Source of the DNA: an uncultured Ectothiorhodospiraceae bacterium
Lineage (GTDB): Bacteria; Pseudomonadota; Gammaproteobacteria; Nevskiales; Oceanococcaceae
Assembly (NCBI GenBank): GCA_937141935.1
Contig: CAKZQS010000011.1
Location: 1-43,332, forward strand
Direction of reading: 5' to 3'
DNA: 43,332 bases
How positions within the stretch are numbered: position 1 is the first letter of the stretch; each line of letters starts with the position of its first letter. Shown here piece by piece: positions 30,001 through 38,517 of this stretch. The notes beneath the pieces are model-generated. The model was not told the origin of the DNA, did no database searches, and saw only the letters and a program-made list of their open reading frames with translations. The translations under genes and the position numbers were made by a program.

Positions 30001-30661
30001 CTACACGGCGCAGAAGATTCTGGAGAGCAACCCGCTGTTCCTGCGTGGCTTCCGCCTGGCGGGCAACAGCCCGGCGGTGGATGCCGGCACCAGCGTGACC
30101 GACCCGGCCCGCGGCAGCACGCAGGCCAGCGGCGAGGCGGACGTGGAGCCGCGCGACCAGGGGATTCACGAACTGGGCGCCGAGCCCGGGGCCCCGGCCA
30201 GCGTGCAGCTGGTGTCCAGCGTCATCGAGGACAACTTCTTTGACCAGGCGCTGGTCGCGGTGATTGAGGTCTTCGACAGCGGCGGCAAGAACGTGGGCCC
30301 CGGCCGGGCGCTCTCGGTCTGCGTGGCCACGGGCAACGGTGCCCTGAGCAACGTGCGGATCGCTGAAACCGCAACGCAGCTCTCCGGCGTCAACAGTGAG
30401 GACCCGACCCAGCTGCCGTCCGGCTGCGCGCAGCAGCCGGTGCTGATCGACGACATCGGCGCGTTGCTGGCCTATGACCGGGCCTTCCCCGAGCAGCGGC
30501 TGATGCGTGGGCAGTACCGCTTCGGGGTCTGCGACCCGGACGACGACGTGGGCAACCTGCAACTGCTGCTCTTTGACGGCGGCAACCCGGCCGGTCTGCC
30601 GATGAGCCTGAATGGCGTGCCCGGCTGCAGCGGCGGCGGCAGTAGTGGCCTGGGCCGCTAG
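27017..30661 (+). CDS. Large surface lipoprotein with parallel beta-helix and Thr-Pro linkers
   Basis: A 1,214-residue lipoprotein. The signal ends in LLLGAC (lipidated Cys32). Residues about 43-115 resemble a carboxypeptidase-regulatory-like beta domain (VKGLVEGASVEVYRM... STGPQGRFTLSELPEG). Linker one, Thr-Pro-Ala repeats, is about 298-368. Next come a beta domain, then an Asp-rich thrombospondin type-3-like calcium motif (DTDNDGVPD, about 549-557). A pectin-lyase-type right-handed helix starts at VFYVDGGASGGGSGQSWCDPL (about 596) with APGTYFENL. It contains a second Thr-Pro linker (about 922-976) and a closing NSPAVDAGT as in choice-of-anchor Q domains. A further beta domain ends in GCSGGGSSG. 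Start 27017 has AGGGG nine bases upstream; ATG 26999 is an alternative. Likely a surface carbohydrate-binding, degrading or adhesive protein; activity unknown. Confidence 0.85.
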   Translation: MHTAGSRPRGGALLQLRHWGLALAASLLLGACSEQPPREPVAGSVVKGLVEGASVEVYRMDDFGQPQGEPIASGSTGPQGRFTLSELPEGGPFLLRAFGGSYIDEADQTGTRRISFGPNEGLETLLPAGVNTVAITPYSNALLAKIRNEAAADGTFFARVDGVRALFAEAFEFDVLTTTPTDPQNPTAGGAARSYALMLGGAATWLHAVANELGFAQQTPALIALLVQDLTDGALDTALRGQPLNYPGAPEGFTLPDLNGAIERFRNNNDPRYTGVSAPEIDIPVLAAVGAVDPALLPTPSPTPTATASPTPTATPSPTPTATASPTPTPTATPTATLAPTPTVTPTPTATQAPTPTPTALPTPTPVINQPPVNTLPASPYGVGTQFSTRIDGIDLNDPDAGAGNVQLVLSVDGGSLFLESTASGGLQSGDFVPAGQDSGSTITVLAPLSRIRTTLQDPDGGLFFVNDDAQAGSFTLTMSSNDQGNTGSGGAKSDTDTLLLSTTDDDSDQLPNSDEERFDTQSNYWDTDDDLFSDFEELLADTDPNDPDTDNDGVPDPFDRSPTSFDGPSMVERKSAAAPGQTRKVSSVAAVGTRVFYVDGGASGGGSGQSWCDPLDSIAAGLQAIGDARSNESAFGEDFYLLVAPGTYFENLNINDPGPLVIVGSQTPTCFQTQRKNGVSNALVSTVINGGSVFFKSSVDTMAISDGEVDLHLLELRGGDYGLRVNSPGSTTTQVRGSYLDITDNNFGGVDLSNASLELSWCRIRQNSGTGVSAFGSTLTLKDCAVSGNDGTGLNLSNTEATLRNNLISANTGSDGSGLMATTDPGTLLLQNNLVYGNGPQFGQAAGVLVQTQAIWRKEFVVLGSLVALEGNTIALNASGEPSQGQDDDEFGVGLRFVVDPDAPVFYQVVNNIVWGNYQDYTPTPTPTPTPTGSPTPTPTASPTPEPSPTRLLEADNVYIVEPSTTPTASPTPGPVEQSMSHNTFGPDDVDDVDYTAQKILESNPLFLRGFRLAGNSPAVDAGTSVTDPARGSTQASGEADVEPRDQGIHELGAEPGAPASVQLVSSVIEDNFFDQALVAVIEVFDSGGKNVGPGRALSVCVATGNGALSNVRIAETATQLSGVNSEDPTQLPSGCAQQPVLIDDIGALLAYDRAFPEQRLMRGQYRFGVCDPDDDVGNLQLLLFDGGNPAGLPMSLNGVPGCSGGGSSGLGR
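27908..28128 (+). repeat. Thr-Pro coding repeat tract, first
   Basis: Degenerate CCSACG-type six-base units coding for Thr-Pro, Ser-Pro and Thr-Ala make up this tract inside the lipoprotein gene. The codons vary (ACG/ACC, CCC/CCG), so it is not a perfect microsatellite, but recombination between units could change linker length in frame. Confidence 0.85.
29781..29940 (+). repeat. Thr-Pro coding repeat tract, second
   Basis: A second run of CCGACN six-base units coding for Thr-Pro, interrupted by a short RLLEADNVYIVE stretch and resuming as TTPTASPTPGP. It lies inside the beta-helix region of the lipoprotein, between NNIVWGNYQDY and MSHNTFG. It shares codon pattern with the first tract, so the two could recombine and delete the region between them in frame. 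Confidence 0.8.
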
Positions 30662-30663
30662 CG

Positions 30664-31323
30664 GTGCGCAAGCTCTATGGCGTTCCCGGCACGCGCAGCA
30701 GCCGGGTCAGTTGGGCGCTGGCAGAACTGGAGCTGGACTATGAGTTCGTGCCGGTGCGGCTGCGCGAAGGCGAGGGCCGCAGCCCGGCCTTCCTGCAGCT
30801 CAACCCGGCCGGCAAGGTGCCGGTGCTGGTCGATGGCGATGTGACCCTGGCCGAGTCGCAGGCCATCCTGACCTACCTGGGCGACCGCTATGGCTCCGGG
30901 CAGGCCATTCCGGCCGCCGGCAGCGCGCGGCGCGCGCGCCACGACATGCTGGCCTGCTTTGTGCTCAGCGAGCTGGAGCAGCCGCTGTGGCTGGCGGCAC
31001 GGCACCGCTTTGTGTATCCCGAGAGCCACCGCGTGCCGGCGATCCTGCCCTCCTGCGCGGCCGAATGGCAGCGGGCCAGCACGGCGCTGGCGGCGCTGTT
31101 GGATCCGTTGCCGGACTATGCGCTGGGCGCGCAGTTCACGATGGTCGACATCCTGATTGCGCACACGCTGCAGTGGGCCAAGCAGGCCGAGAATCCCCTG
31201 CCGGACACGCTCGAGGCTTACCGCGCCCGCTGTTATGCGCGCCCCGCCGCCACACGGCACCAGGCCGCCGAGCAGGCGCGCATGGACCAGGCCCGGGCGC
31301 AGGCCGCCGCGGCCGAGGCGTAG
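30664..31323 (+). CDS. Glutathione S-transferase family protein
   Basis: A 219-residue protein with GTG start, two bases after the lipoprotein stop. The N-terminal thioredoxin-like domain (about 1-80) has KLYGVPGTRSSRVSWALAEL, LNPAGKVPVLVDGD and the glutathione gamma-glutamyl-binding AESQAILTYLGDRY (Glu-Ser). The all-helical C-terminal domain has the N-capping box FTMVDILIAHTLQW near residue 159. Ser in the TRSSRVSW position is the likely catalytic residue. The substrate is unknown. The two-base gap suggests co-transcription with the lipoprotein gene, though a functional link is not evident. Its Ala/Gln-rich C-terminus is unremarkable. It is convergent with the PhoD gene over 158 bases. Confidence 0.9.
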   Translation: MRKLYGVPGTRSSRVSWALAELELDYEFVPVRLREGEGRSPAFLQLNPAGKVPVLVDGDVTLAESQAILTYLGDRYGSGQAIPAAGSARRARHDMLACFVLSELEQPLWLAARHRFVYPESHRVPAILPSCAAEWQRASTALAALLDPLPDYALGAQFTMVDILIAHTLQWAKQAENPLPDTLEAYRARCYARPAATRHQAAEQARMDQARAQAAAAEA

Positions 31324-31481
31324 GACCGCCCTGGGCGGGGCCGGCGCGGAAGCGCGGGCGACAGCCCCACTTGAAGACCCCCGCCAGGGCGCACGCCCGC
31401 TTCGGCAATGGCCCGCGCCGGCGCCGGTGACGGCACCGGTGACGGCGTTGGCCGCGGGCTGGGGTCGCGGGCTGCCGCGGC

Positions 31482-33230
31482 TCAGGCCGCGTCCGGATCC
31501 TCGGCCGCGGGCGTGCCCGGGGCGAGCGGCGGCGGGTTGTCCTTGGGCGCCGTGGGGCCGGATTCAGGCAGCTGCGGCACGGTGTTGCTGCCCGTCGCCA
31601 CCCGGTAGCCCGCGGCGAACTCCTCGCTGGCGCCCTCGGCCTGGGTCACGTCGCTGACATACCACCACTCGCTGACGATGGCTTCAGGGGTCAGGTCCAG
31701 CAGCATGTAGCCGCGCCGGGTGCCCTCGACATAGCGCATGTGCGGGTTGACGGCGCGTATCAGGTTGACCGACTCCGGCAGCGTTCCGGTCGGCGGCAGG
31801 ATCTCCTCCAGCCCGGGCGAGGTGACGCTGGTGCAGACGAACTCGACGGCGCGCGAGCCGCTGCCGGTGAGCGGGTTGTAGGCCAGCAGGTTGTCCGGGT
31901 CCTGGGTCAGGTCCATCGCCCAGGAGGTGTGGATGTCGCCGGTCAGCACCACCGCATCGTCGATGCTGTTCTGCTGCAAAAAGTCCAGGATCTGCTTGCG
32001 CTCCCCGGGGTAGCCATCCCACTGGTCGGCGTTGAAAAACACGTCCTGGATACCGGTCTGGTCATTGGCGGGCAGCGGCGTGAACTTGAGCTGGCCCATC
32101 ATCACCTGCTGGCCGATCAGCTTCCACTGCCCGGTGGGGTTGGCCAGCGCATCCTGCAGAAAGGCCATCTGCTCGGGGCCGATCAGCTTGCGCTCGGGGT
32201 CGGCGAAGGTGGCCTCGGGGCACAGCGGTACCGGCGCCGGGTTGCCGCATTCGATCTCGTCGTCGCGGTCAAACAGGCGGGTGTCCAGCAGCGTCAGGTC
32301 GGCCAGATCGCCCATCGCGAAGCGGCGCCAGATGCGGTTGACGTTGCCCGGCTCGGGGTAACGGATCGGCATCCACTCGTCATAGGCCTGCTGGGCAAAA
32401 CCCTTGCGCTCGGCCCAGACCCCTTCCTCGCCCTCGGTGTGGTTGTTGGCGCTGTCGCGGCGCGAGTTGTCGGTGGACTCGTGGTCGTCCCAGATCGCGA
32501 TCACCGGATGCTGGCGGTGCAGTTCCTGCAGATCCACATCGCGCTTGTACTGCGCGTGCCGGGTGCGGTAGTCGTCCAGCGAGATGATCTCGGCGGCCGG
32601 CTCGTACTGGCGCACGCTGCCGTACTCGTCGTTGCCGTATTCATAGATGTAATCGCCCAGGTGCAGCACGACATCCAGGTCGGCGCGCTGGGCCAGGAAG
32701 CGATACGCGTGAAAATAGCCGTGCGCCAGGCTCGAACAGGAGGCCACGCCGATGCGCAGGTGCTCGGTGGGGCCCTGCGGCAGCGTGCGCGTGCGGCCGA
32801 TCATCGAGTCCTCGCCCAGGGCGCGGAACTGGTAGTAGTAGCTGGTGGCCGGCGCCAGGCCGGTGGCGTCGATTTTGACCGTGTAATCGCGGGCCGCCGT
32901 GGCCGTGCCGCTGTAGCTCTGCACGCGCTGGTTCAGGCCGGCGTCGGCGTAAACGACCACCTCGACGGGAATGCTCGCCCCGCTGCTCGCGTCGGGCGTG
33001 ATGCGCGTCCACAGCATGACGCGGTCGGCCTGCGGGTCGCCGGAGGCGACGCCGTGCGCGAAACGCTTGCTGGGGCCGGGCGCGCCGGGTGCGGGCGCCG
33101 GGCCGGCGCCCGTGCCGGGGCCGTTGCTTTCGCAGGCGCCGAGCAGGCCGGCGGACAGGGCGGCGGTGGCGGAGGTCCGCAGGAAGTCGCGACGCGACAG
33201 GCCCTGGCGGCGGCGGAATCTACGACCCAT
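31482..33230 (-). CDS. PhoD-type alkaline phosphatase/phosphodiesterase
   Basis: A 582-residue exported metallophosphatase. A twin-arginine signal (SRRDFL, residues 12-17) is followed by LLGAC, a lipobox with Cys33, so it may be a Tat-exported lipoprotein. The PhoD N-terminal domain (KRFAHGVASGDPQADRVMLWTRI, about 50-72) precedes the catalytic domain. Metal-ligand motifs HLGDYIYEYG, IWDDHES and LTGDIHTSW follow. Enzymes of this family release phosphate from diesters and monoesters using Ca2+ and Fe3+. The C-terminus has a Pro/Gly-rich tail. The start MGRRFRRRQ is chosen for the Tat signal. No Pho box is recognised; a LuxR-type regulator is divergent. Confidence 0.92.
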   Translation of the reverse strand: MGRRFRRRQGLSRRDFLRTSATAALSAGLLGACESNGPGTGAGPAPAPGAPGPSKRFAHGVASGDPQADRVMLWTRITPDASSGASIPVEVVVYADAGLNQRVQSYSGTATAARDYTVKIDATGLAPATSYYYQFRALGEDSMIGRTRTLPQGPTEHLRIGVASCSSLAHGYFHAYRFLAQRADLDVVLHLGDYIYEYGNDEYGSVRQYEPAAEIISLDDYRTRHAQYKRDVDLQELHRQHPVIAIWDDHESTDNSRRDSANNHTEGEEGVWAERKGFAQQAYDEWMPIRYPEPGNVNRIWRRFAMGDLADLTLLDTRLFDRDDEIECGNPAPVPLCPEATFADPERKLIGPEQMAFLQDALANPTGQWKLIGQQVMMGQLKFTPLPANDQTGIQDVFFNADQWDGYPGERKQILDFLQQNSIDDAVVLTGDIHTSWAMDLTQDPDNLLAYNPLTGSGSRAVEFVCTSVTSPGLEEILPPTGTLPESVNLIRAVNPHMRYVEGTRRGYMLLDLTPEAIVSEWWYVSDVTQAEGASEEFAAGYRVATGSNTVPQLPESGPTAPKDNPPPLAPGTPAAEDPDAA

Positions 33231-33325
33231 GACGAACTCCGGTGGCGGGCGGCGGGGCGTGTGGTCCGCCACCGGTCCCCCCGGCCGGCGCCCGACGCCC
33301 ACCCGGCATTGTGCCGGCCGCTCTC

Positions 33326-33354
33326 TTACATCGATGTGAAGACGTGTGTATTGT
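33326..33354 (+). promoter_or_regulatory. Palindrome and possible promoter between PhoD and LuxR genes
   Basis: A perfect ACATCGATGT palindrome (33328-33337) lies between outer TT and AA. It overlaps TTACAT (33326-33331), which is 17 bases from TATTGT (33349-33354), a fair -10 box, 38 bases before the regulator ATG. The palindrome could be an operator for the regulator itself, acting on both divergent genes. The binding protein is inferred. Confidence 0.4.
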
Positions 33355-33391
33355 GCAGGCAAACGCGCAGGGACTCGCGTGCTGGCCTGAC

Positions 33392-34339
33392 ATGACGCCA
33401 CTCGACTGCTTCATTTCGACCATTTACCGCCGCGGCGTGGACGTGCCCACGGGCGATTTCCGCCGCTGGGCGCTGCAGGAGCTGCGCGAGCTGGTGCCCT
33501 TCGATGCGGCCATCTGGGGCTCGGGCCCGGCCAGCAAACCGCACTTCCATACGGTGACCACCGTCGGCGTCTCGCGGGCCTTTGCCCAGGCGCTGGAAGC
33601 CACGATGGGCGAGAACCCGCTGCTGCCGGCCATCGTCGCGCGGCCGGGCACGCCGATTGCGATGGACGACGTGCTGGCCGACCGGCGCTTTTACCGCTCC
33701 GAGCTGTACCACAGCACCTTCCAGCCCTTCGGCATCGAGCGCATTCTGTCCTCGAACAATGTCGAGCCGCGCAGCGGCCTGCACACGCTGCTGACGATCT
33801 ACCGCTTCGACCGCAAGGCCCGCTTCACCCCGGAGGAAAAGGCGCTGCAAACGCGCGCGATCTTCCACCTGGTGCGCGCCGCGTCGCAGGCCTTCTTCCT
33901 CGCCGTGACCCGGCCGCCCAGCAACAGCGCCGGGCGCGAGTTCGGCGCGCTGTGTGATTCCAGCGGCATCTTTCATGAGGTCGAGCCGCCGTTTCTGGAC
34001 CTGCTCGACGCGCACTACGCCAAGCGGCCCAAGAACCGCTTGCCCTTCGACGTGCCCGAGGCCGACTGCGAGGCGGTGGAGGGCGGCCTGCATGTCTCGG
34101 CCGAGGCCTTCGACGACCTGCTGCTGCTGCGCGTGCGCGAAACCAGCCCGCTGGACGCGCTGACCAGCCGCGAGCGCGATGTGGTCGAGCAGGTCTGCGA
34201 CGGGTTGTCGGCCAAGGCCATCGGCCGCGATCTGGGCCTGGCGCCGTCGACGGTGTCGACGCATCTCTACCGCGCCTACCGCAAGCTCGGCGTCGAAAGC
34301 CGCACGGCGCTGGCGCATCTGGTCAAGCGCCTGCGCTAA
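33392..34339 (+). CDS. LuxR-type helix-turn-helix transcriptional regulator
   Basis: A 315-residue cytoplasmic regulator. The C-terminal domain (about 250-313) has the LuxR/FixJ signature LTSRERDVVEQVCDGLSAKAIGRDLGLAPSTVSTHLYRAYRKLGV. The N-terminal 220 residues resemble a GAF-like ligand or protein domain (VPFDAAIWGSG, RFTPEEKALQTRAIFHLVRA), but I do not recognise an acyl-homoserine-lactone site. There is no receiver domain, so it is not a classical two-component regulator. The ATG at 33392 gives the expected N-terminus; upstream open frame is not coding-like. Divergent PhoD gene and a shared palindrome suggest it may regulate that gene. Confidence 0.88.
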   Translation: MTPLDCFISTIYRRGVDVPTGDFRRWALQELRELVPFDAAIWGSGPASKPHFHTVTTVGVSRAFAQALEATMGENPLLPAIVARPGTPIAMDDVLADRRFYRSELYHSTFQPFGIERILSSNNVEPRSGLHTLLTIYRFDRKARFTPEEKALQTRAIFHLVRAASQAFFLAVTRPPSNSAGREFGALCDSSGIFHEVEPPFLDLLDAHYAKRPKNRLPFDVPEADCEAVEGGLHVSAEAFDDLLLLRVRETSPLDALTSRERDVVEQVCDGLSAKAIGRDLGLAPSTVSTHLYRAYRKLGVESRTALAHLVKRLR

Positions 34340-34365
34340 GCGCCGGATTGCGCCGCCGGCGCTGC

Positions 34366-34371
34366 TACCAT
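34366..34371 (+). promoter_or_regulatory. -10 box next to the dnaX start (leaderless transcript?)
   Basis: TACCAT ends seven bases before the dnaX ATG at 34379, and no Shine-Dalgarno is seen. A start of transcription 7-8 bases after the -10 would fall on the ATG, giving a leaderless mRNA. A -35 is not clear. Confidence 0.35.
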
Positions 34372-34378
34372 GCGCGCC

Positions 34379-35995
<1,617 letters not shown>

Positions 35996-36022
35996 GCGCC
36001 GCAGGCGCCAAAGGAACCCGCG

Positions 36023-36346
36023 ATGAAAGGACAGATCGGCCAGCTGATGCAGCAGGCCCAGCAGATGCAGAAGCGCATGCAGGCCATGCAGGAAGAGGTG
36101 GCCGCGATGGAGGTCACCGGCGAGGCCGGCGGCGGCATGGTCAAGGTCACGCTGAACGGCAAGCACGAGGGGCGCAAGGTCGAAATCGACCCCTCGCTGC
36201 TCAGCGAAGACCGCGACATGCTTGAGGATCTGATCGCCGCGGCCATCACCGATGCCGCGCGCAAGGTCTCGGCGCTGAGCGCGGAAAAGATGCAGGGCGT
36301 TGCCGGCGGGCTGAATCTGCCGCCGGGCATGAACCCCTTCGGCTGA
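36023..36346 (+). CDS. ybaB: YbaB/EbfC family nucleoid-associated protein
   Basis: A 107-residue DNA-binding protein. The Gln/Met-rich N-terminal helix [20 protein letters not shown], the core [24 protein letters not shown] and the Gly/Pro-rich end LPPGMNPF are diagnostic. The family forms tweezer-like dimers that bind DNA. The ATG is 27 bases after the dnaX stop with AAAGGAA upstream. The order dnaX-ybaB-recR is conserved across bacteria. Confidence 0.95.
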   Translation: MKGQIGQLMQQAQQMQKRMQAMQEEVAAMEVTGEAGGGMVKVTLNGKHEGRKVEIDPSLLSEDRDMLEDLIAAAITDAARKVSALSAEKMQGVAGGLNLPPGMNPFG

Positions 36347-36352
36347 GCCGCA

Positions 36353-36970
36353 ATGGTCTACCCCCCGGCGCTGGAGCGCCTGGTCGGCGCGCTGCGCGGC
36401 CTGCCCGGCGTGGGCCAAAAGTCGGCCCAGCGCATGGCCTTCGCCTTGCTGTCGCGGCGCCGCGAGGCGGCCGAGGAGCTGTCGGCCGCGCTGACGCACG
36501 CGCTGGGCGCGGTGCGGCGCTGCCAGCGCTGCCGGCTGTATTGCGAGGGCGAACTGTGTGAGGTCTGCCGCTCAAGCCGCCGCGATACCCGCCAGCTCTG
36601 CGTCGTGGAATCCGATGCCGACGTCGCGGCCATCGAGCAGGGCGCGCATTACCAGGGCCTGTACTTCGTGCTGGGCGGCCACCTCTCGCCACTGGATGGC
36701 ATCGGGCCGGAGGCCCTGGGCTTGCCGCTGTACGCGCAGCGCCTGCGCGAGGAGGAGCTGGACGAGGTGATTCTGGCCACCAACCCCACGGTCGAGGGCG
36801 AGGCCACGGCGCAGTACCTGGCCGAGCTGGCCGAGTCGGCGGGGGTGGCCGTCAGCCGCATTGCCCACGGCGTGCCGGTGGGTGGCGAGCTGGAATATGT
36901 GGACGGCTCGACCCTGGCCCACGCCTTCGATGGCCGCCGCCGCCTGGGCGCGGCGCGGCGCACGGACTAG
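36353..36970 (+). CDS. recR: Recombination mediator protein RecR
   Basis: A 205-residue protein. The N-terminal helix-hairpin-helix (LRGLPGVGQKSAQRMAFALL), the four-Cys zinc finger (CQRCRLYCEGELCEVC, about residues 57-72) and the Toprim domain (LCVVESDADVAAIE, LATNPTVEGEATAQYL) are all present. RecR acts with RecO and RecF to load RecA on single-stranded DNA gaps. Length and motifs are normal. It follows ybaB by six bases and closes the dnaX-ybaB-recR unit. Confidence 0.97.
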   Translation: MVYPPALERLVGALRGLPGVGQKSAQRMAFALLSRRREAAEELSAALTHALGAVRRCQRCRLYCEGELCEVCRSSRRDTRQLCVVESDADVAAIEQGAHYQGLYFVLGGHLSPLDGIGPEALGLPLYAQRLREEELDEVILATNPTVEGEATAQYLAELAESAGVAVSRIAHGVPVGGELEYVDGSTLAHAFDGRRRLGAARRTD

Positions 36971-37028
36971 ATCCTCGCGGCGCCCACTCGCGGCATAGCA
37001 GGCCGCATCGCGGCCGAGGCTGCGGCCC

Positions 37029-38000
37029 TCAGCGCGCGGGCGCGCCCAAGTCCAGCTGCATGCGCTGGTCGCAGCGCTGCGTAGCCAGCGCGCCGGCAGC
37101 CGGGCGAAAACCGGCCCAGGCGTACAGCGCCCGCGCCTCGCGCAGCGGCGTGGCCGTCTCCAGCACCAGTTCGCGCACGCCGGCGGCGCGCGCATGGGCG
37201 ATGGCGGCGCCCAGCAGCGCGCGCCCCAGCCCGCGACCGCGCAGCGCCGGGGCGAGGTACATGCGCCGCAGCTCCCAGCAGGCAGGGCTTTCCGGCAGCA
37301 GCCCGCAACTGGCCTGCAGCCGGCCCTGCGCACCTTCCTGGTCTTGGGCATCTTCCCGGGCCTGGGTATCTTCCCGGGGCTGGGCATCTTCAAATAGCCA
37401 CAGCACCCCATCGCGGTAGTGCGCCTCCACCTCGGCCAGGTCGCGATCAAAGCCCTCGCGCTCCGGTGCCAGGCCGTAGTCGGCCAGCGCGCCGAAAATC
37501 AGCGCCTCCAAGGCCGCGCGGTCCGCGTCCCGGGCCGGGCGCCGCCGCAGGCCCCAGGGGCGGTAGTCGGCGTGATCGATATTCTTTTCGATGCGCCGGT
37601 GGGGAATCTGCCCGAACAGCGTGGGCGCGGGGCCGGCGTCCCGCCAGCCGGCGGCGCGGTAGAAGGGCAGGGCCGTGCTGCGTGCGTTGGCCCACAGCCG
37701 CGTGCAACCGCGCCCGCGCGCCCGCGCCTCCAGCGCGCCGAGCATCCGCCGCCCCAGCCCGCGGCCGCGGGCCGCTTCCGGCACGGCCATCGCCCGCAGC
37801 TGCGCGGCGCCGTCCGCCGCCACGAACAGGCGCCCGGTCGCCAGCAGCCTGCCGTCCTCGACCAGCGCGAGGTCCTCGGCCGGCGGCGTGTTGTCCGCCT
37901 CCAGGGGCTGGCCCCAGGGCGCGCGCAGCACGGCCAGGCGCAGCGCGCGGGCGGCCTCGGCAAAGGCGGGGTCGGCGGCGGAAACGAGCTGGACCGGCAT
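37029..38000 (-). CDS. Tandem GNAT-domain acetyltransferase
   Basis: A 323-residue protein made of two GCN5-related N-acetyltransferase domains. Domain one (about 1-140) has acetyl-CoA loop RGRGLGRRMLGALEA and the STALPFYRAAGW end. Domain two (about 155-320) has RMYLAPALRGRGLGRALLGAA and EARALYAWAGFRP. Between strands of domain two an acidic insert (EDAQPREDTQAREDAQDQEG, about 205-224) is encoded by tandem 18-base repeats. The substrate is unknown. The second domain resembles GNATs placed beside small metabolic enzymes, but no pathway is implied. The start MPVQLVSAAD at 38000 lies 22 bases from the divergent thioesterase gene. Confidence 0.85.
   Translation of the reverse strand: MPVQLVSAADPAFAEAARALRLAVLRAPWGQPLEADNTPPAEDLALVEDGRLLATGRLFVAADGAAQLRAMAVPEAARGRGLGRRMLGALEARARGRGCTRLWANARSTALPFYRAAGWRDAGPAPTLFGQIPHRRIEKNIDHADYRPWGLRRRPARDADRAALEALIFGALADYGLAPEREGFDRDLAEVEAHYRDGVLWLFEDAQPREDTQAREDAQDQEGAQGRLQASCGLLPESPACWELRRMYLAPALRGRGLGRALLGAAIAHARAAGVRELVLETATPLREARALYAWAGFRPAAGALATQRCDQRMQLDLGAPAR
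37343..37396 (-). repeat. 18-base tandem repeat in the GNAT gene
   Basis: Units at 37343-37360 and 37361-37378 agree at 16 of 18 positions, and a third partial unit occupies 37379-37396 (about 2.7 copies of a TGGGCATCTTCCCGGG-type unit on the plus strand). The repeat encodes Arg-Glu-Asp-Ala/Thr-Gln segments. Change in copy number would be in frame. Confidence 0.8.
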
Positions 38001-38010
38001 CGGCGCACTC

Positions 38011-38016
38011 TACAAT
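38011..38016 (+). promoter_or_regulatory. -10 box next to the thioesterase start (leaderless transcript?)
   Basis: TACAAT (five of six consensus bases) is followed by only six bases before the ATG at 38023, so transcription would begin at the start codon. No ribosome binding site is seen. Upstream TGGACC (37990-37995) is a weak -35 at 15-base spacing, inside the divergent GNAT gene. Confidence 0.4.
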
Positions 38017-38022
38017 GGCGCC

Positions 38023-38478
38023 ATGGATGCCTGGGATTTCAGCGAGCCCTTCGTACACACGGTCGCGGTCACGCAGGACGCGATCGACGTCATGGGGCAC
38101 GTCAACAACGTGCGTTACCTGAATTGGCTCGAGGAGGCGGCCTGGTTGCACAGCCAGGCCCTGGGGCTGGGCTGGGCGGTGTATCAGGAGCTGGGCTGCG
38201 GCGTCGTGGCCCAGCGGCACGAGATCGACTACCTCGCCCCCGCCTTCGCCGGCGATGCGCTGGAGGTCGGCACCTGGTGCACCGGCCATGATGGCCGGCT
38301 GCGGCTGCGCCGCCATTACCAGGTGCGGCGCGTCGCCGATGGCCGCACCTGCGTGCGCGGGCAGACCCTGTGGGTCAGCGTCGACCTGCGCAGCGGCCGC
38401 CCGCGGCGGATGCCGGCGCTGTTCGCCGAACGCTTCGTCGCCCCGCCGGACGCGCCGCCCTTCGCGCCGAAGCGCTAG
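38023..38478 (+). CDS. Acyl-CoA thioesterase, 4HBT hotdog family
   Basis: A 151-residue hotdog-fold enzyme. The signature IDVMGHVNNVRYLNWLEEA (about residues 21-39) holds the active-site Asp/His/Asn positions of the 4-hydroxybenzoyl-CoA thioesterase family. VVAQRHEIDYLAPAFAGDALEV follows as the second strand pair. Cytoplasmic hydrolysis of acyl-CoA esters is likely; the chain is not predicted. The start MDAWDFSEPF matches the family length; the -10 box sits directly upstream. It is convergent with the Bat operon over 39 bases. Confidence 0.9.
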   Translation: MDAWDFSEPFVHTVAVTQDAIDVMGHVNNVRYLNWLEEAAWLHSQALGLGWAVYQELGCGVVAQRHEIDYLAPAFAGDALEVGTWCTGHDGRLRLRRHYQVRRVADGRTCVRGQTLWVSVDLRSGRPRRMPALFAERFVAPPDAPPFAPKR

Positions 38479-38517
38479 CCGGCGCTCCGTTGTGCGCCGG
38501 GCCGGGCGGGGCTGGGC

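Noticed and set aside
27359-30562. A 1,067-codon open frame antisense to the lipoprotein gene
   Set aside because: The composition is Arg/Ala/Gly with repetitive RRGRRR runs, a reversal of the Thr-Pro tracts. It has no signal or domain, unlike the plus frame with its lipobox.
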